A DNA stretch of 64,000 nucleotides, taken from an uncultured Brevibacillus sp. (lineage in GTDB: Bacteria > Bacillota > Bacilli > Brevibacillales > Brevibacillaceae). The DNA lies in contig NZ_CANMZW010000009.1 of NCBI RefSeq assembly GCF_947502445.1, forward strand, positions 1 to 64,000. The letters are read 5' to 3'. Both the position numbers and the translations under genes were made by a program. Under the pieces are notes generated by a model. That model did no database searches, was not told the origin of the DNA, and saw only the letters and a program-made list of their open reading frames with translations. Below are positions 43,258-51,999 of the stretch, one piece after another; positions within the stretch are counted from its first letter, which is position 1, and each line of letters starts with the position of its first letter.

Positions 43258-43604
43258 GCGTAGCTCTCGATTTCCAAGTAAGGAGAAAATATTTGATCTG
43301 TAATATATTTTACATAGACAGAAAATATAGATTTTCCAACTATTATTTTAATTAATATAATTGTTATTATCAAAAAAACATACTACAATAAACGAGTGCT
43401 TCAAGAGTAAATCGGATCGACGGAAGGAAAGAATAGTCTTACGAACGATTAGGAATACTTACTAAGAAGTTGCAGGAAGATGGTAATTGAACGTTTTTGG
43501 TAAACAAAATAGGTTTTCGCTTCATTGTGTTAGAGTGATGAAGCCCGCTTTGACAGCTTTCCTAAAATACCGCTAGAGGCAGCAGAGAGGAAGAGAGGGC
43601 AACA
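43258..43604. other. Long AT-rich upstream region of the permease gene
   Basis: About 350 bases without a gene. It holds the palindrome at 43299-43314, an AT-rich tract, and a hairpin GCTTCATT (43519-43526) with GATGAAGC (43537-43544). The length suggests regulation, but no T-box or riboswitch class was recognised. Confidence 0.45.
43299..43314. promoter_or_regulatory. Operator-like palindrome
   Basis: TGTAATATATTTTACA has TGTAA and TTACA arms separated by six bases. It resembles nitrogen-regulator (GlnR/TnrA) sites but is one base shorter than their 17-base consensus, so the regulator is unknown. Confidence 0.35.
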
Positions 43605-44993
43605 GTGGCAAACAAAGAATTGAAGAGAGGCCTGGAAGCACGTCATATTCAAATGATTGCTTTGGGTGGAACCATTGGTGTGGGGTTGTTTATGGGTTCG
43701 GCAAGTACGATTAAATGGACTGGTCCGTCCGTCATGCTCGCTTATGCAATTGTAGGAATTTTTATATTTTTTATCATGCGAGCCATGGGAGAAATGCTGT
43801 ATGTAGAACCGAGTACCGGATCATTTGCGACCTTTGGCCATAAGTACATTCATCCTTTGGCCGGGTACATGACGGCTTGGAGCAACTGGTTTCAGTGGGT
43901 AGTCGTCGGGATGTCGGAAATTATTGCTGTTGGGACGTACATGAAATACTGGTTTCCGGATTTGCCTGCCTGGATTCCAGGGATCATAGCGATGGTGATT
44001 CTCGGCGCAGCGAACCTGTTCTCTGTGAAATCATTTGGTGAGTTTGAGTTTTGGTTTGCGATGATTAAAATCGTTACGATCGTATTAATGATTATTGCTG
44101 GCTTGGGCCTGATTTTCTTTGGTTTTGGTAACGGAGGAAATGCAATCGGATTATCTAATCTATGGGCGAATGGTGGTTTCTTTACGGGTGGCTGGACTGG
44201 ATTTTTCTTTGCGTTATCATTAGTCATCGGTGCCTATCAAGGCGTCGAGCTTATCGGGATTACAGCTGGTGAAGCAAAGGATCCAAAGAAAACGCTTACG
44301 AGTGCAATTCAAAGCATCATTTGGCGTATTTTGATCTTCTACATTGGCGCGATTTTCGTCATTGTTACGGTTTATCCATGGGATCAATTGCAAACGATCG
44401 GCAGTCCGTTCGTTGCCACTTTTGCGAAAATTGGTATTACAGCAGCGGCGGGGATCATTAACTTTGTCATCATTACGGCCGCGATGTCCGGCTGTAATAG
44501 TGGGATTTACAGTGCGGGGCGCATGCTCTACACATTGGGAGTAAATGGTCAGGCACCGAAAGTATTTACGAAGCTGTCCCATAATGGTGTGCCGCTGCTC
44601 GGAACGATTGGTGTTCTGATAGGCTTGGGCGTTGGGGTTATTTTAAGCTACATCGCTCCAGAAAATCTGTTTGTGTACGTATACAGTGCCAGTGTACTTC
44701 CTGGTATGGTTCCGTGGTTTGTCATTTTGATTAGCCAAATCAATTTTAGAAAAGCGAAAGGGGCCGAATTGGACAAGCATCCATTCAAAATGCCTTTTGC
44801 ACCAGTGACCAACTACGTAACGATTGCCTTTTTGCTGATGGTATTAGTCGGTATGTGGATCAATGATGAGACGCGCGTATCATTGATTGCGGGGATTGTT
44901 TTTCTTGGGATCGTAGTGATCAGCTTTTACGCTTTTGGCGTGGGCAAAGCGGTTCCGACGGATCTCGCTCATACAGATGAAGAAGGCAAGTAA
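43605..44993 (+). CDS. Amino-acid permease, APC superfamily (AapA/YtnA-like)
   Basis: 462 residues from GTG 43605 behind GAGGAAGAGAGGG. Twelve membrane helices. The family start [20 protein letters not shown] and [19 protein letters not shown], with the [20 protein letters not shown] loop and [18 protein letters not shown] near helix 6, are the amino-acid-transporter (TC 2.A.3.1) signatures; D-alanine/D-serine/glycine or GABA/proline permeases are the nearest classes. Proton-coupled uptake at the membrane. Substrate is not decidable from sequence. Monocistronic with a long regulatory upstream region. Confidence 0.9.
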   Translation: MANKELKRGLEARHIQMIALGGTIGVGLFMGSASTIKWTGPSVMLAYAIVGIFIFFIMRAMGEMLYVEPSTGSFATFGHKYIHPLAGYMTAWSNWFQWVVVGMSEIIAVGTYMKYWFPDLPAWIPGIIAMVILGAANLFSVKSFGEFEFWFAMIKIVTIVLMIIAGLGLIFFGFGNGGNAIGLSNLWANGGFFTGGWTGFFFALSLVIGAYQGVELIGITAGEAKDPKKTLTSAIQSIIWRILIFYIGAIFVIVTVYPWDQLQTIGSPFVATFAKIGITAAAGIINFVIITAAMSGCNSGIYSAGRMLYTLGVNGQAPKVFTKLSHNGVPLLGTIGVLIGLGVGVILSYIAPENLFVYVYSASVLPGMVPWFVILISQINFRKAKGAELDKHPFKMPFAPVTNYVTIAFLLMVLVGMWINDETRVSLIAGIVFLGIVVISFYAFGVGKAVPTDLAHTDEEGK

Positions 44994-45145
44994 GGGCGGA
45001 GTGCCAGATCAAAGGAATACGCGTCTGTGAAAAGTATTTGAACGTGAAGATGTAATCATTGTGTGACCGATAGGCTGCTGGGGTTGCTGGTTTGTAGGAA
45101 CCACGGGTATACTTTTAAATGATCAGAGAAAAAAGGAGTATACGC

Positions 45146-45670
45146 ATGAAACAACGAAACTACACGCCAGCAATCGTCATTTTGAGCATAGCGATTAACA
45201 CGATCATTGCTATCATGTACTTTATGCCGAAGAATAACGATTTCGGTCATATCGACTTGACGTTCTTGCCGTTTTTGAACGCTGTAATGAATAGCTTTAC
45301 ATTTGTGTTTCTGGTTGCCGCGCTTGTCTCGATCATCAAGTATAAAAATATTCAGCTTCACCGCAGGTACATTTTTGCAGCTTTTAGCACGACGGCTGTA
45401 TTCCTGGTTTCCTATCTGGTCTATCATGGGATGGCACCGAGCACGTCCTACGGTGGAGAGGGCATTTTGCGACCAATCTATTACTTTATTTTGCTTTCGC
45501 ATATCTTGTTGTCCGCGATTATCGTGCCATTTGCCCTGATTACGACCGCTCGCGGATTAAACATGCAAGTAGACAGACACAAAAAGATTGCCCGCTGGAC
45601 AATGCCGATGTGGCTATATGTCAGCGCGACCGGCGTGATTGTGTACCTCATGATCTCTCCGTATTATTGA
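45146..45670 (+). CDS. ctaM: DUF420 membrane protein (CtaM/YozB-like)
   Basis: 174 residues from ATG 45146, eight bases after AAAGGAG; the in-frame ATG at 45119 lies before that site. Five membrane helices with HRRYIFAAFSTTAVFLVSYL, LLSHILLSAIIVPFALIT and the final HKKIARWTMPMWLYVSATGV, the DUF420 pattern with its conserved histidines. DUF420 proteins (CtaM in S. aureus) are needed for maturation of aa3-type cytochrome oxidase. Here it stands alone before a bidirectional terminator. Confidence 0.85.
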   Translation: MKQRNYTPAIVILSIAINTIIAIMYFMPKNNDFGHIDLTFLPFLNAVMNSFTFVFLVAALVSIIKYKNIQLHRRYIFAAFSTTAVFLVSYLVYHGMAPSTSYGGEGILRPIYYFILLSHILLSAIIVPFALITTARGLNMQVDRHKKIARWTMPMWLYVSATGVIVYLMISPYY

Positions 45671-45693
45671 TAGGCTTGCAGGAATAAAAAAGG

Positions 45694-45743
45694 AAACCAC
45701 CGTCCCCAATCACGTAGCAATAGATTGGAGACGGTGGTTTTTA
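45694..45743. terminator. Bidirectional terminator between ctaM and mph
   Basis: An 18-base stem: the arm starting AAACCACCGTC at 45694 pairs with the arm ending GACGGTGGTTT at 45740 (one mismatch), with AT-rich flanks on both sides. It serves the two convergent genes. Confidence 0.9.
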
Positions 45744-45747
45744 TTGT

Positions 45748-46665
45748 TTAACCCTCATGGGTACCCAGTGCTTGCTGTGCCATTGTCATGAACTCCTCAA
45801 GCCCTGATTTCAAGGCAAAGAGGGCAAGATTGATAGGAAACGCAGCCGTCAGCTCGATGATATGCTCATGCATACGCGGCCAGATACGGCCACCTGCTTT
45901 TTCGTATCGTTTTATAAAATCAACCAAGGCAGCTTCTCCAAACAACAGGCAGTAGGCTGTAAAATCGATCGCAGGATCAGCTACCTCTGCTTCCGTCCAG
46001 TCCAGCAGCCCCGTTACCTTTCCCTTTTCATCAACCAGAATATGACCTGGATGAAGATCACCATGTACGAGAGCGGTGTGATTTGGCCAGAACGAATCAT
46101 CGGCAAGCCACTTTTGCCAACGTTCCCACAGCTCTTGGGATACGCCAAAGACGCGTTTGATTTCATTCATCTTTTCGGAGAGGTCCTCTCGTAACTCTGT
46201 TGGCTGCTTGACCCGTAATCCGGATGCCAGGGCAGCATCATGAGAAATGGCGTGCAGCTCTGCCAATGCGTCAGCCCATGACTGCAGCGTGAGATCAGAC
46301 AGCGCTTCGGGATTGAGGTACCAGTCATAGTTATTTGTTTCTGGATTGACGGTAGCCATTGGAGTGCCGCTTAATCTCGGATAAGCAATGAACTCAGTTG
46401 TGTGTACTTGCCAGTGAGGCACTTCCACATGCAGATGCTTCGTGACGAGGTCTAACACTTGTTTCTCGTAGCGAGCGGACTCTACTACATCATCACGGCG
46501 AGGTGAGCGTAATACCCAGGAGTCGCCGGCTATCGTATTTGCAAAAACAGCGAGGAAATCCAAACCGGATTCATTTGCCTTCACCGTACCTGTGTCCACT
46601 TCGATACCACTCTTTTTCGCAATCGCGATTATACGTTCAACTTTTTCAGAAAGGATTGTAGACAT
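45748..46665 (-). CDS. mph: Macrolide 2'-phosphotransferase
   Basis: 305 residues from ATG 46665, GAGGTG nine bases upstream. Aminoglycoside-phosphotransferase-like kinase fold: ATP-binding N-lobe with DSWVLRSPRRDDVV, catalytic loop LVHGDLHPGHILVD with the Asp base, and GLLDWTEAEVADPAIDFTAY carrying the magnesium Asp. These motifs and FIAYPRLSGTPM place it in the Mph group, which inactivates erythromycin-type macrolides by phosphorylating the desosamine 2'-OH. Chromosomal in this genus-type context. Expression appears controlled by the leader peptide and attenuator at 46725-46806. Confidence 0.92.
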   Translation of the reverse strand: MSTILSEKVERIIAIAKKSGIEVDTGTVKANESGLDFLAVFANTIAGDSWVLRSPRRDDVVESARYEKQVLDLVTKHLHVEVPHWQVHTTEFIAYPRLSGTPMATVNPETNNYDWYLNPEALSDLTLQSWADALAELHAISHDAALASGLRVKQPTELREDLSEKMNEIKRVFGVSQELWERWQKWLADDSFWPNHTALVHGDLHPGHILVDEKGKVTGLLDWTEAEVADPAIDFTAYCLLFGEAALVDFIKRYEKAGGRIWPRMHEHIIELTAAFPINLALFALKSGLEEFMTMAQQALGTHEG

Positions 46666-46724
46666 AACAAATACACCTCATTCATGAACGGTTAGTTAAT
46701 GATCAGACAAACTCAAATAAACCT

Positions 46725-46770
46725 ATACCATTTGCGAATTTCAAAATGGTTGAGTCGAAATGGGGTATTG
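46725..46770 (-). promoter_or_regulatory. Attenuator with alternative pairings before mph
   Basis: ACCATTT (46727-46733) can pair with AAATGGT (46744-46750) in a local hairpin, or the longer ATACCATTT (46725-46733) with AAATGGGGTAT (46759-46769). The choice lies between the leader peptide stop and the mph ribosome site, as expected of macrolide-responsive leaders. Confidence 0.55.
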
Positions 46771-46776
46771 TCGATC

Positions 46777-46806
46777 TTAACGAAGTCTCATGGATGCGAT
46801 GCCCAT
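46777..46806 (-). CDS. Macrolide-sensing leader peptide of mph
   Basis: Nine residues, MGIASMRLR, from ATG 46806 behind a strong GAGGAGG (46811-46820 region), ending TAA at 46777. The RLR end is the Arg-Leu-Arg motif known from the ErmDL leader (MTHSMRLR), at which erythromycin-bound ribosomes stall. A promoter lies upstream on the same strand (CTGAAA, 17 bases, TATACT at about 46838-46843). Stalling at MRLR would free the mph translation start or prevent early termination. Confidence 0.8.
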   Translation of the reverse strand: MGIASMRLR

Positions 46807-46965
46807 TGTGTTACCTCCTCATTTTCAGAAACAACGTCAGTATACCATGTTTTCTGGCGGCTTTCAGTAGGGGATGTGCGGTATAGGGTGGCGAAAGAAG
46901 TGGTTCATCCCCAAATATGATATGATTTTACGTAGGAACGAATGGTGATGAGGAGACTTGCGATA

Positions 46966-47730
46966 ATGAAGATGATTTCATGGAATGTAAACGGACTCCG
47001 TGCTTGTGTGAATAAGGGCTTTTACGATTATTTTCGGGAAGCAGACGCAGATATTTTTTGTATGCAGGAAACTAAGCTGCAGGAAGGGCAGATTGAGGTA
47101 GAGATCGGTGAGGAGTACTATCAATATTGGAATTACGCAGAGAAAAAAGGTTATTCGGGAACGGCTATTTTTACAAAGATGAAACCTCTATCCGTACACT
47201 ATGGACTAGAAGAGAACTCTGAGCCTGAAGGACGACTCATTACGCTGGAGTTTGAAGAATTTTATTTCGTAACCGTGTACACGCCAAATGCAAAGCGTGA
47301 TCTATCGCGCCTCGATTATCGCCTCGAATGGGAAGAGCGGTTTCGCAAATATCTGATGGAGCTGGATGCCCGGAAGCCAGTAATTGTCTGCGGAGATATG
47401 AATGTCGCACATCAAGAGATTGATTTGAAAAACGCCAAGTCCAACCGCAACAACTCCGGCTTTACTCCAGAAGAGCGTGAAAAAATGACGCGCCTATTGA
47501 CAGCGGGTTTTGTGGATACGTATCGACACTTTTACCCAGATCAGGTGGATGCATATACATGGTGGTCTTTTATGCCCAAAGTGAGAGAGCGGAATATCGG
47601 GTGGCGAATTGATTATTTTCTCGTTTCAGAAAGACTTGCTCCATCGCTAGTGAGTGCGGGGATTGACGCGCATGTGCTGGGGAGTGATCATTGCCCGGTT
47701 GTGTTGGAACTAGGCGAGCTTCGGAAGTAA
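46966..47730 (+). CDS. xth: Exodeoxyribonuclease III (AP endonuclease)
   Basis: 254 residues from ATG 46966, GAGGAG nine bases upstream; the in-frame ATG at 46942 precedes that site. The exonuclease III motifs are complete: MKMISWNVNGLRA, MQETKLQ (metal Glu), TVYTPNAKRDLSRLDYR, VCGDMNVAHQEIDLKN, and the closing WRIDYFLVSERL and GSDHCPVVLEL with the catalytic Asp-His. It cuts DNA at abasic sites and removes 3' blocks. Single gene with an overlapping terminator. Confidence 0.95.
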   Translation: MKMISWNVNGLRACVNKGFYDYFREADADIFCMQETKLQEGQIEVEIGEEYYQYWNYAEKKGYSGTAIFTKMKPLSVHYGLEENSEPEGRLITLEFEEFYFVTVYTPNAKRDLSRLDYRLEWEERFRKYLMELDARKPVIVCGDMNVAHQEIDLKNAKSNRNNSGFTPEEREKMTRLLTAGFVDTYRHFYPDQVDAYTWWSFMPKVRERNIGWRIDYFLVSERLAPSLVSAGIDAHVLGSDHCPVVLELGELRK

Positions 47731-47746
47731 TTCCGGGGCTTTTTTT
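47717..47746 (+). terminator. Terminator overlapping the end of xth
   Basis: AGCTTCGGAA (47717-47726, partly coding) pairs with TTCCGGGGCT (47731-47740, two wobbles), then TTTTTT. Confidence 0.8.
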
Positions 47747-47762
47747 ATGTTGCTCTAATCTA

Positions 47763-47792
47763 TTGAAAAACGACAACGATGTCGTTTATAAT
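47763..47792 (+). promoter_or_regulatory. Promoter and palindromic operator of the TetR gene
   Basis: TTGAAA (47763-47768) and TATAAT (47787-47792) with an 18-base spacer. The spacer is filled by AAACGACA-ACGA-TGTCGTTT (47768-47787), a perfect 8-base inverted repeat and the likely autorepression site. Confidence 0.75.
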
Positions 47793-47843
47793 ACCTAAAG
47801 CGACACTCATGTATATTTTGATCGAAAGGAGGATCGAAACCGC

Positions 47844-48467
47844 GTGTCCCCAAAAGTAAGCGACGAATACAAAAATCAAAAGAAAACAATGCTGCTACAA
47901 GCGGCAAAGAGTGTCTTTCTAGCAAAAGGGTATACAAAAACGACGATGCAGGACGTCATGGATGAGGCTGGCATCTCAAGAGGCGCGTTGTACGCCTATT
48001 TCGATAATGTGGAGCATCTGTACATGGAGCTGCTTCAGTTTGAGGATCAGGTGAATGTGCTGTTTTTCAGCCCAAACGATGACGAAACGAGCTGGCAGCA
48101 AATAACGAATTGGGTCCACAAACAGCAAAAAGAAATGGAGCAAATTGAACAGACGCTGACACAAGCGAACTCCGAATACTTTTTGTCGATCCGCGATTCA
48201 AAAAAGCAAGAGGGCGAGACATATAGTACGACTCGTTATGACCGGATCGTGAATGCTCTGACGGTGCTTTTCCAGAGCGGGACAAAAAAAGGAGAGCTTC
48301 AGCCGAGACTTCCCGCGGAGATGATTTCCCGTTATCTGGTGTCGTTTATTGATGGCTTGATGTTGGATACGGCACATTTGGGTGCTGAAAAAACGAGGGT
48401 AGCTGAACAGATGGAGGCTCTTTTGTTTTCACTGCGAGAAATGCTAAGACCTGTATCAGGGAAATAA
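47844..48467 (+). CDS. TetR-family regulator
   Basis: 207 residues from GTG 47844 behind AAAGGAGG. HTH: KKTMLLQAAKSVFLAKGYTK, TTMQDVMDEAGISRGALYAYF. The ligand domain has FEDQVNVLFFSPNDDETSW and a C-terminal FIDGLMLDTAHLG. A palindrome between its promoter boxes implies autorepression. The GNAT gene follows after 29 bases with its own strong ribosome site and is the likely co-transcribed partner. Confidence 0.93.
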   Translation: MSPKVSDEYKNQKKTMLLQAAKSVFLAKGYTKTTMQDVMDEAGISRGALYAYFDNVEHLYMELLQFEDQVNVLFFSPNDDETSWQQITNWVHKQQKEMEQIEQTLTQANSEYFLSIRDSKKQEGETYSTTRYDRIVNALTVLFQSGTKKGELQPRLPAEMISRYLVSFIDGLMLDTAHLGAEKTRVAEQMEALLFSLREMLRPVSGK

Positions 48468-48496
48468 GCAAAAGAAATGTCAAAGGAGGAACTAGG

Positions 48497-49051
48497 ATGC
48501 TTTTTCAATCGGCGAGAGTCGCTCTTAGAAAAATGACAGCGGAGGATGCAGACGTCTATCACGCATGGCGAAATGATGTGGAGGTCATGCAGACGACCAG
48601 TCCGTTCATTGATAATCATACACGGGAGAGTACGCAGGAGTTTGTCAGTCAGGTGATTTTAGGTTCAAGCTCATCGAAGAGCTACATCATCGTAGAAAAG
48701 CAAACACAGACGCCTATTGGCGTTACTGCACTCATCCAGATCGATCTCAAAAACCGCAATGCTGAGTGCATTATTGATATCGGGGCAAAGGACTACTGGG
48801 GCAAGGGATATGGGAGCGAGGCATTAAAGCTATTGCTCGATTATGCTTTCCTGGAAATGAACCTCCACCGTGTCTCACTTCGTGTATTTTCTTTTAATGA
48901 AAAAGCAATAAAGCTGTATGAAAGAATCGGATTTCAGCATGAGGGCATCTCGCGGCAGCTTTTGTTTCGGGCGGGGAAATGGCATGATATCGTGCAAATG
49001 GGCATTCTTCAGGAGGAGTATGTGTCCAGTTTGAGCGAAGTGCGCAGCTAA
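48497..49051 (+). CDS. GNAT acetyltransferase (RimJ/RimL type)
   Basis: 184 residues from ATG 48497 behind AAAGGAGGA. RVALRKMTAEDADVYHAWRN is the N-terminal strand-helix, IGAKDYWGKGYGSEALKLLL is the acetyl-CoA (Q/RxxGxG/A-like) loop, and LRVFSFNEKAIKLYERIGFQ with EGISRQLLFRAGKWHDIVQMG is the closing RimJ/L signature. It transfers an acetyl group to a protein N-terminus, amine or drug; substrate unknown. Likely in one transcript with the TetR gene before it. Confidence 0.92.
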   Translation: MLFQSARVALRKMTAEDADVYHAWRNDVEVMQTTSPFIDNHTRESTQEFVSQVILGSSSSKSYIIVEKQTQTPIGVTALIQIDLKNRNAECIIDIGAKDYWGKGYGSEALKLLLDYAFLEMNLHRVSLRVFSFNEKAIKLYERIGFQHEGISRQLLFRAGKWHDIVQMGILQEEYVSSLSEVRS

Positions 49052-49154
49052 TTTGTATCACAATTGCGCTTGTGATTACGCAGGGAGCAGGTTGGCGGTG
49101 CGAGGGCTTGTTACTCGTACCGCCAACTACATGCATATCGTGACACAAATCAAT

Positions 49155-50930
49155 CTATCTCTTCTTAATTTCCGGGAGAATCGGAACCTCCCAGTCTACA
49201 TTGCGGTGCTCAACCATTCTTTTCGAAGCGGTGATGATCAATTGCTTTGGAAGCGGTTCGATATTTTGTACGAATAACGATCCGTCGAACGTGGCCCGTC
49301 CATTTTGGTAATCAGTCCGATCAATAAAGTATTGAATATCGTCGTATTTCTTGCCATTTTCGTCGGTGACAGACCAGTAGTAGGAAACCATGGCCATAGG
49401 AGCGGTGTTTTCACCAAGCTCTCCTTTAAAGGCAAGCTGATATCCTTTCAGCTTAATCGGAGTTCCATCGGGTTTGAAGCTGTAGACACCATCATCAAAG
49501 CCTCGGATATCAACTACGCTGTTAGGGTCCGTTACGAATTTTTTGAAGGTAAACAGGTCCCCCTGGTTTTCTTCTGTAATGGCTTCTTTCTCTAATCGGG
49601 CAAGGTCTAGCACTGCACGAAAAGCAGAAGCCTCTTCTGTATAAACAGAACCGAGCTTAAAAGTAATCGGTTTACTCTGGTCGATTGGCTGGAAGTAATG
49701 ATAGTCTCTGGCCCCGTTTTCCATCTGTAGTGTATTGTGCCACTTCAAGCGGTTGATCACATTGTTTTGTTTGCTGGCTCTTCCTAGCATCATTTTGGAA
49801 TCCCATGCCCCAAGAATCTTACCTTTATCGCCAACAAGCTCGTAGCTGTAATCTTTTCTCGCGTTGCCTTCCGTGTTGCTTCGATCAATGATCATTTCCA
49901 CTGCGCTAGGTGCAAACGTTACTTGCTTGACATCCAGCGTAAGCCCTTGCGGAGTGGTATAGGATTTGTTGATGTCATAAGTTTTCGTTGCGGTCTTTGC
50001 CTTTTTCATGTCGACAGGTACGGATACCTTCCAGCTTCCTTTTGTTTCCCCCATTTTTTTGACATCGAATTCTACAACCAGCTCGTCTGGAATCTTGGTT
50101 AGATCATCAAAATAGCTGCGCAGCTCGCGATTCAAGAACAGGAAGCCGTCTGAGTTTCTTATACTGTCCCAGTCTTCATTCGGATTATGTGCCGGTTCTT
50201 CCTTTCCAGAGTCAATAGGACGAGCAGGCCGGAGAATGTTGCCTTGTTTGTCCCGGATCGTAAAAATCGGGTCCTGATCTGTGCTATCAAACATGTTCTG
50301 CCAAAAGATATCGAGCGGCTTTCCGTTTTGATCGGTCAGGGAAGCAACCATGCTGATTCGCAGAGGGTCAGCCATTACTTCTTTGACTGTGAAAGTGATT
50401 CCCTGATCGGTTGCGCTTGCCAGAACGTTTTTGGCAAATCCATTCTGGGCAGCTTGCTTAATACCGGTGTCTATATGCTTTATAAGAATAGGATGGTTCA
50501 CAAATGCTGCGGGATCAGCCTTCTTATCGATTGGTTCGACTGTGAAAGCCGCATTTACATAGCTGGCAAAGGTCGGAGAAATGAGCATTCCCGACGAAAC
50601 TACGACTGTTAAGGCGGCTGCTGCAAATGTCATTCTTTTCATGATAGTGATACTCCTTTTCTTCCATAAGGATGTGGGTATAGTCGTAACTCGATTCAAA
50701 ACTCTTACAGGATGTGGGGAGAGTGCGCCAATAATTTTTCGGTCCAGATCCTCTGAGAGGGAGTTTTCCCAAGAGGCTTCAACTGTTTCTTCCATATAAT
50801 CAACCCGTTGCTCCAGCTGCTTTTGGCAAAAGGTACAGTGGTCGAGGTGACTTTCTAGCTTCTGTTTGCTCACTGCTGATAAACGATCTTCCATATAAGC
50901 GATCAGTTGATCTTGCGTAAGGCACTTCAA
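49155..50930 (-). CDS. Anti-sigma factor with zinc-binding N-terminus and DUF4179-type extracellular part
   Basis: 591 residues from ATG 50930, overlapping the sigma gene by four bases (ATGA type). Residues 1-45 are a ZAS/zf-HC2 domain with HLDHCTFC (His27, Cys31, Cys34). One membrane segment near 98-122 (MTFAAAALTVVVSSGMLI). The remaining 460 residues are extracellular, DUF4179/DUF5643-like beta domains. It should hold the ECF sigma factor at the membrane until an envelope signal arrives. The length and domain layout are common in Paenibacillaceae. Confidence 0.9.
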   Translation of the reverse strand: MKCLTQDQLIAYMEDRLSAVSKQKLESHLDHCTFCQKQLEQRVDYMEETVEASWENSLSEDLDRKIIGALSPHPVRVLNRVTTIPTSLWKKRSITIMKRMTFAAAALTVVVSSGMLISPTFASYVNAAFTVEPIDKKADPAAFVNHPILIKHIDTGIKQAAQNGFAKNVLASATDQGITFTVKEVMADPLRISMVASLTDQNGKPLDIFWQNMFDSTDQDPIFTIRDKQGNILRPARPIDSGKEEPAHNPNEDWDSIRNSDGFLFLNRELRSYFDDLTKIPDELVVEFDVKKMGETKGSWKVSVPVDMKKAKTATKTYDINKSYTTPQGLTLDVKQVTFAPSAVEMIIDRSNTEGNARKDYSYELVGDKGKILGAWDSKMMLGRASKQNNVINRLKWHNTLQMENGARDYHYFQPIDQSKPITFKLGSVYTEEASAFRAVLDLARLEKEAITEENQGDLFTFKKFVTDPNSVVDIRGFDDGVYSFKPDGTPIKLKGYQLAFKGELGENTAPMAMVSYYWSVTDENGKKYDDIQYFIDRTDYQNGRATFDGSLFVQNIEPLPKQLIITASKRMVEHRNVDWEVPILPEIKKR

Positions 50931-51433
50931 AGCGGATGCCCTCCTTTTTTCTCCGTTTTGACAAGCTGCTCACGTAGCTTTTTTCTGGCGTGAGACAGAC
51001 GCATTCGCACGGTATCTACAGACAAAGACAGCTTGTTGCTGATCTCCCTGTAGCTCAGCTGCTGAAGATAGTGAAGAGCCAGAACAGTTCGATGTTCTTT
51101 ATCGAGCACCATCATCTGTCGCATGAGGCCATTGCGCTGTTCCTTCACCAGATAGGCCTCCTCTGGAACAGGACCATCGTCTTTTAGCTCTGCATCCATC
51201 TCTGTCACAAAAGGAGCCCGCTTTCGCTTTCGCCACTCATCAATCCCGCGATTAATAGCAATCCGATACAGCCAGGCAGGAAAGGAGTGGTTTGGATTAT
51301 AGTCTGGCAGGCTGTAGTATGCTTTCATAAACACTTCCTGTACGATGTCCTCGACGTCATGAGAATGCTGTAAGCTTTTTTGAAGAATCGAAGAGATTTT
51401 ACCTTTGTATACTCCGTATGGCCGCCCTCCCAC
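50927..51433 (-). CDS. ECF RNA polymerase sigma factor, short N-terminus
   Basis: 168 residues. Region 2 has DVEDIVQEVFMKAYYSLPDY and FPAWLYRIAINRGIDEWRK; region 4 has LALHYLQQLSYREISNKLSL and VDTVRMRLSHARKKLRE. The N-terminus is odd: from GTG 51433 it reads MGGRPYGVYKGKISSIL, about 15-20 residues shorter than usual, and an in-frame TGA lies just two codons upstream. Either the GTG is the true start or the 5' end was damaged. An ATG with a better site in another frame (about 51463) suggests a frameshift. Partner of the anti-sigma at 49155. Confidence 0.82.
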   Translation of the reverse strand: MGGRPYGVYKGKISSILQKSLQHSHDVEDIVQEVFMKAYYSLPDYNPNHSFPAWLYRIAINRGIDEWRKRKRAPFVTEMDAELKDDGPVPEEAYLVKEQRNGLMRQMMVLDKEHRTVLALHYLQQLSYREISNKLSLSVDTVRMRLSHARKKLREQLVKTEKKGGHPL

Positions 51434-51501
51434 ACGAAATCACCTGGACGTCTCTGACATTTCCCCCGAGCTTTACATGGTTAATGACGCATTCAAATTT
51501 G

Positions 51502-51714
51502 TCATGCTGTTCTAAAAAAGCAGAAGCCGTAGCCATCATCATGAACGGTCAGGATTCCTTGTGATGCCCAGAACCGGATTTTGTCCAGCTCTTCATCGGA
51601 AATATCGTCATCAATCTTGTCAAACTCTTCCCCGTAATAACGGTTGCAGCTCTCTACGGAAAAAGGAAGGCTCATATATTCAAAGCCCGCAGAATTCCGT
51701 ATACTAGTTTCCAA
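51502..51714 (-). CDS. Small hypothetical protein, possibly 5'-damaged
   Basis: 70 residues from TTG 51714, with an acidic stretch (EEFDKIDDDISDEELDKIRF) and ILTVHDDGYGFCFF at the end. The frame stays open upstream to 51846 and that extra part looks like protein (LSLKPADYKDFLVHIGDGAV), but has no ATG, GTG or TTG start behind GGGAGG at about 51841-51846; an ATG there is in another frame. So an older ~115-residue gene may have lost its frame. No family recognised. 51850-51999 shows nothing clear. Confidence 0.45.
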   Translation of the reverse strand: METSIRNSAGFEYMSLPFSVESCNRYYGEEFDKIDDDISDEELDKIRFWASQGILTVHDDGYGFCFFRTA

Positions 51715-51999
51715 GCAATCCCTGGCGTGCGAGAGGGAGAGAGGGAATTGCCTGTCACGTACAGCGCCATCACCAATGTGTACCAGGAAGTCTTTATAAT
51801 CGGCAGGTTTCAGTGATAGCTGGAGGGTGGAGCATGTGAACCTCCCTTATGATTTCGAGCAGGCAGCCAAAAGGGCGGAGGAAAACAATAGAAGTGACTA
51901 CGCTTCTGCTATACGTTATGGAAGAGCAGAGCTGTGAGGTGAATCGGCTAGCACTTCCGAAAAAGGATTCATGAGGGCAGTGTCGAAACCTTCCTTATT

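Noticed and set aside
43299..43314. GlnR/TnrA site
   Set aside because: The arms fit but the spacer is six rather than seven bases, so the assignment was not made.
43258..43604. T-box or amino-acid riboswitch before the permease
   Set aside because: No T-box core sequence, specifier stem or terminator/antiterminator with T-run was found.
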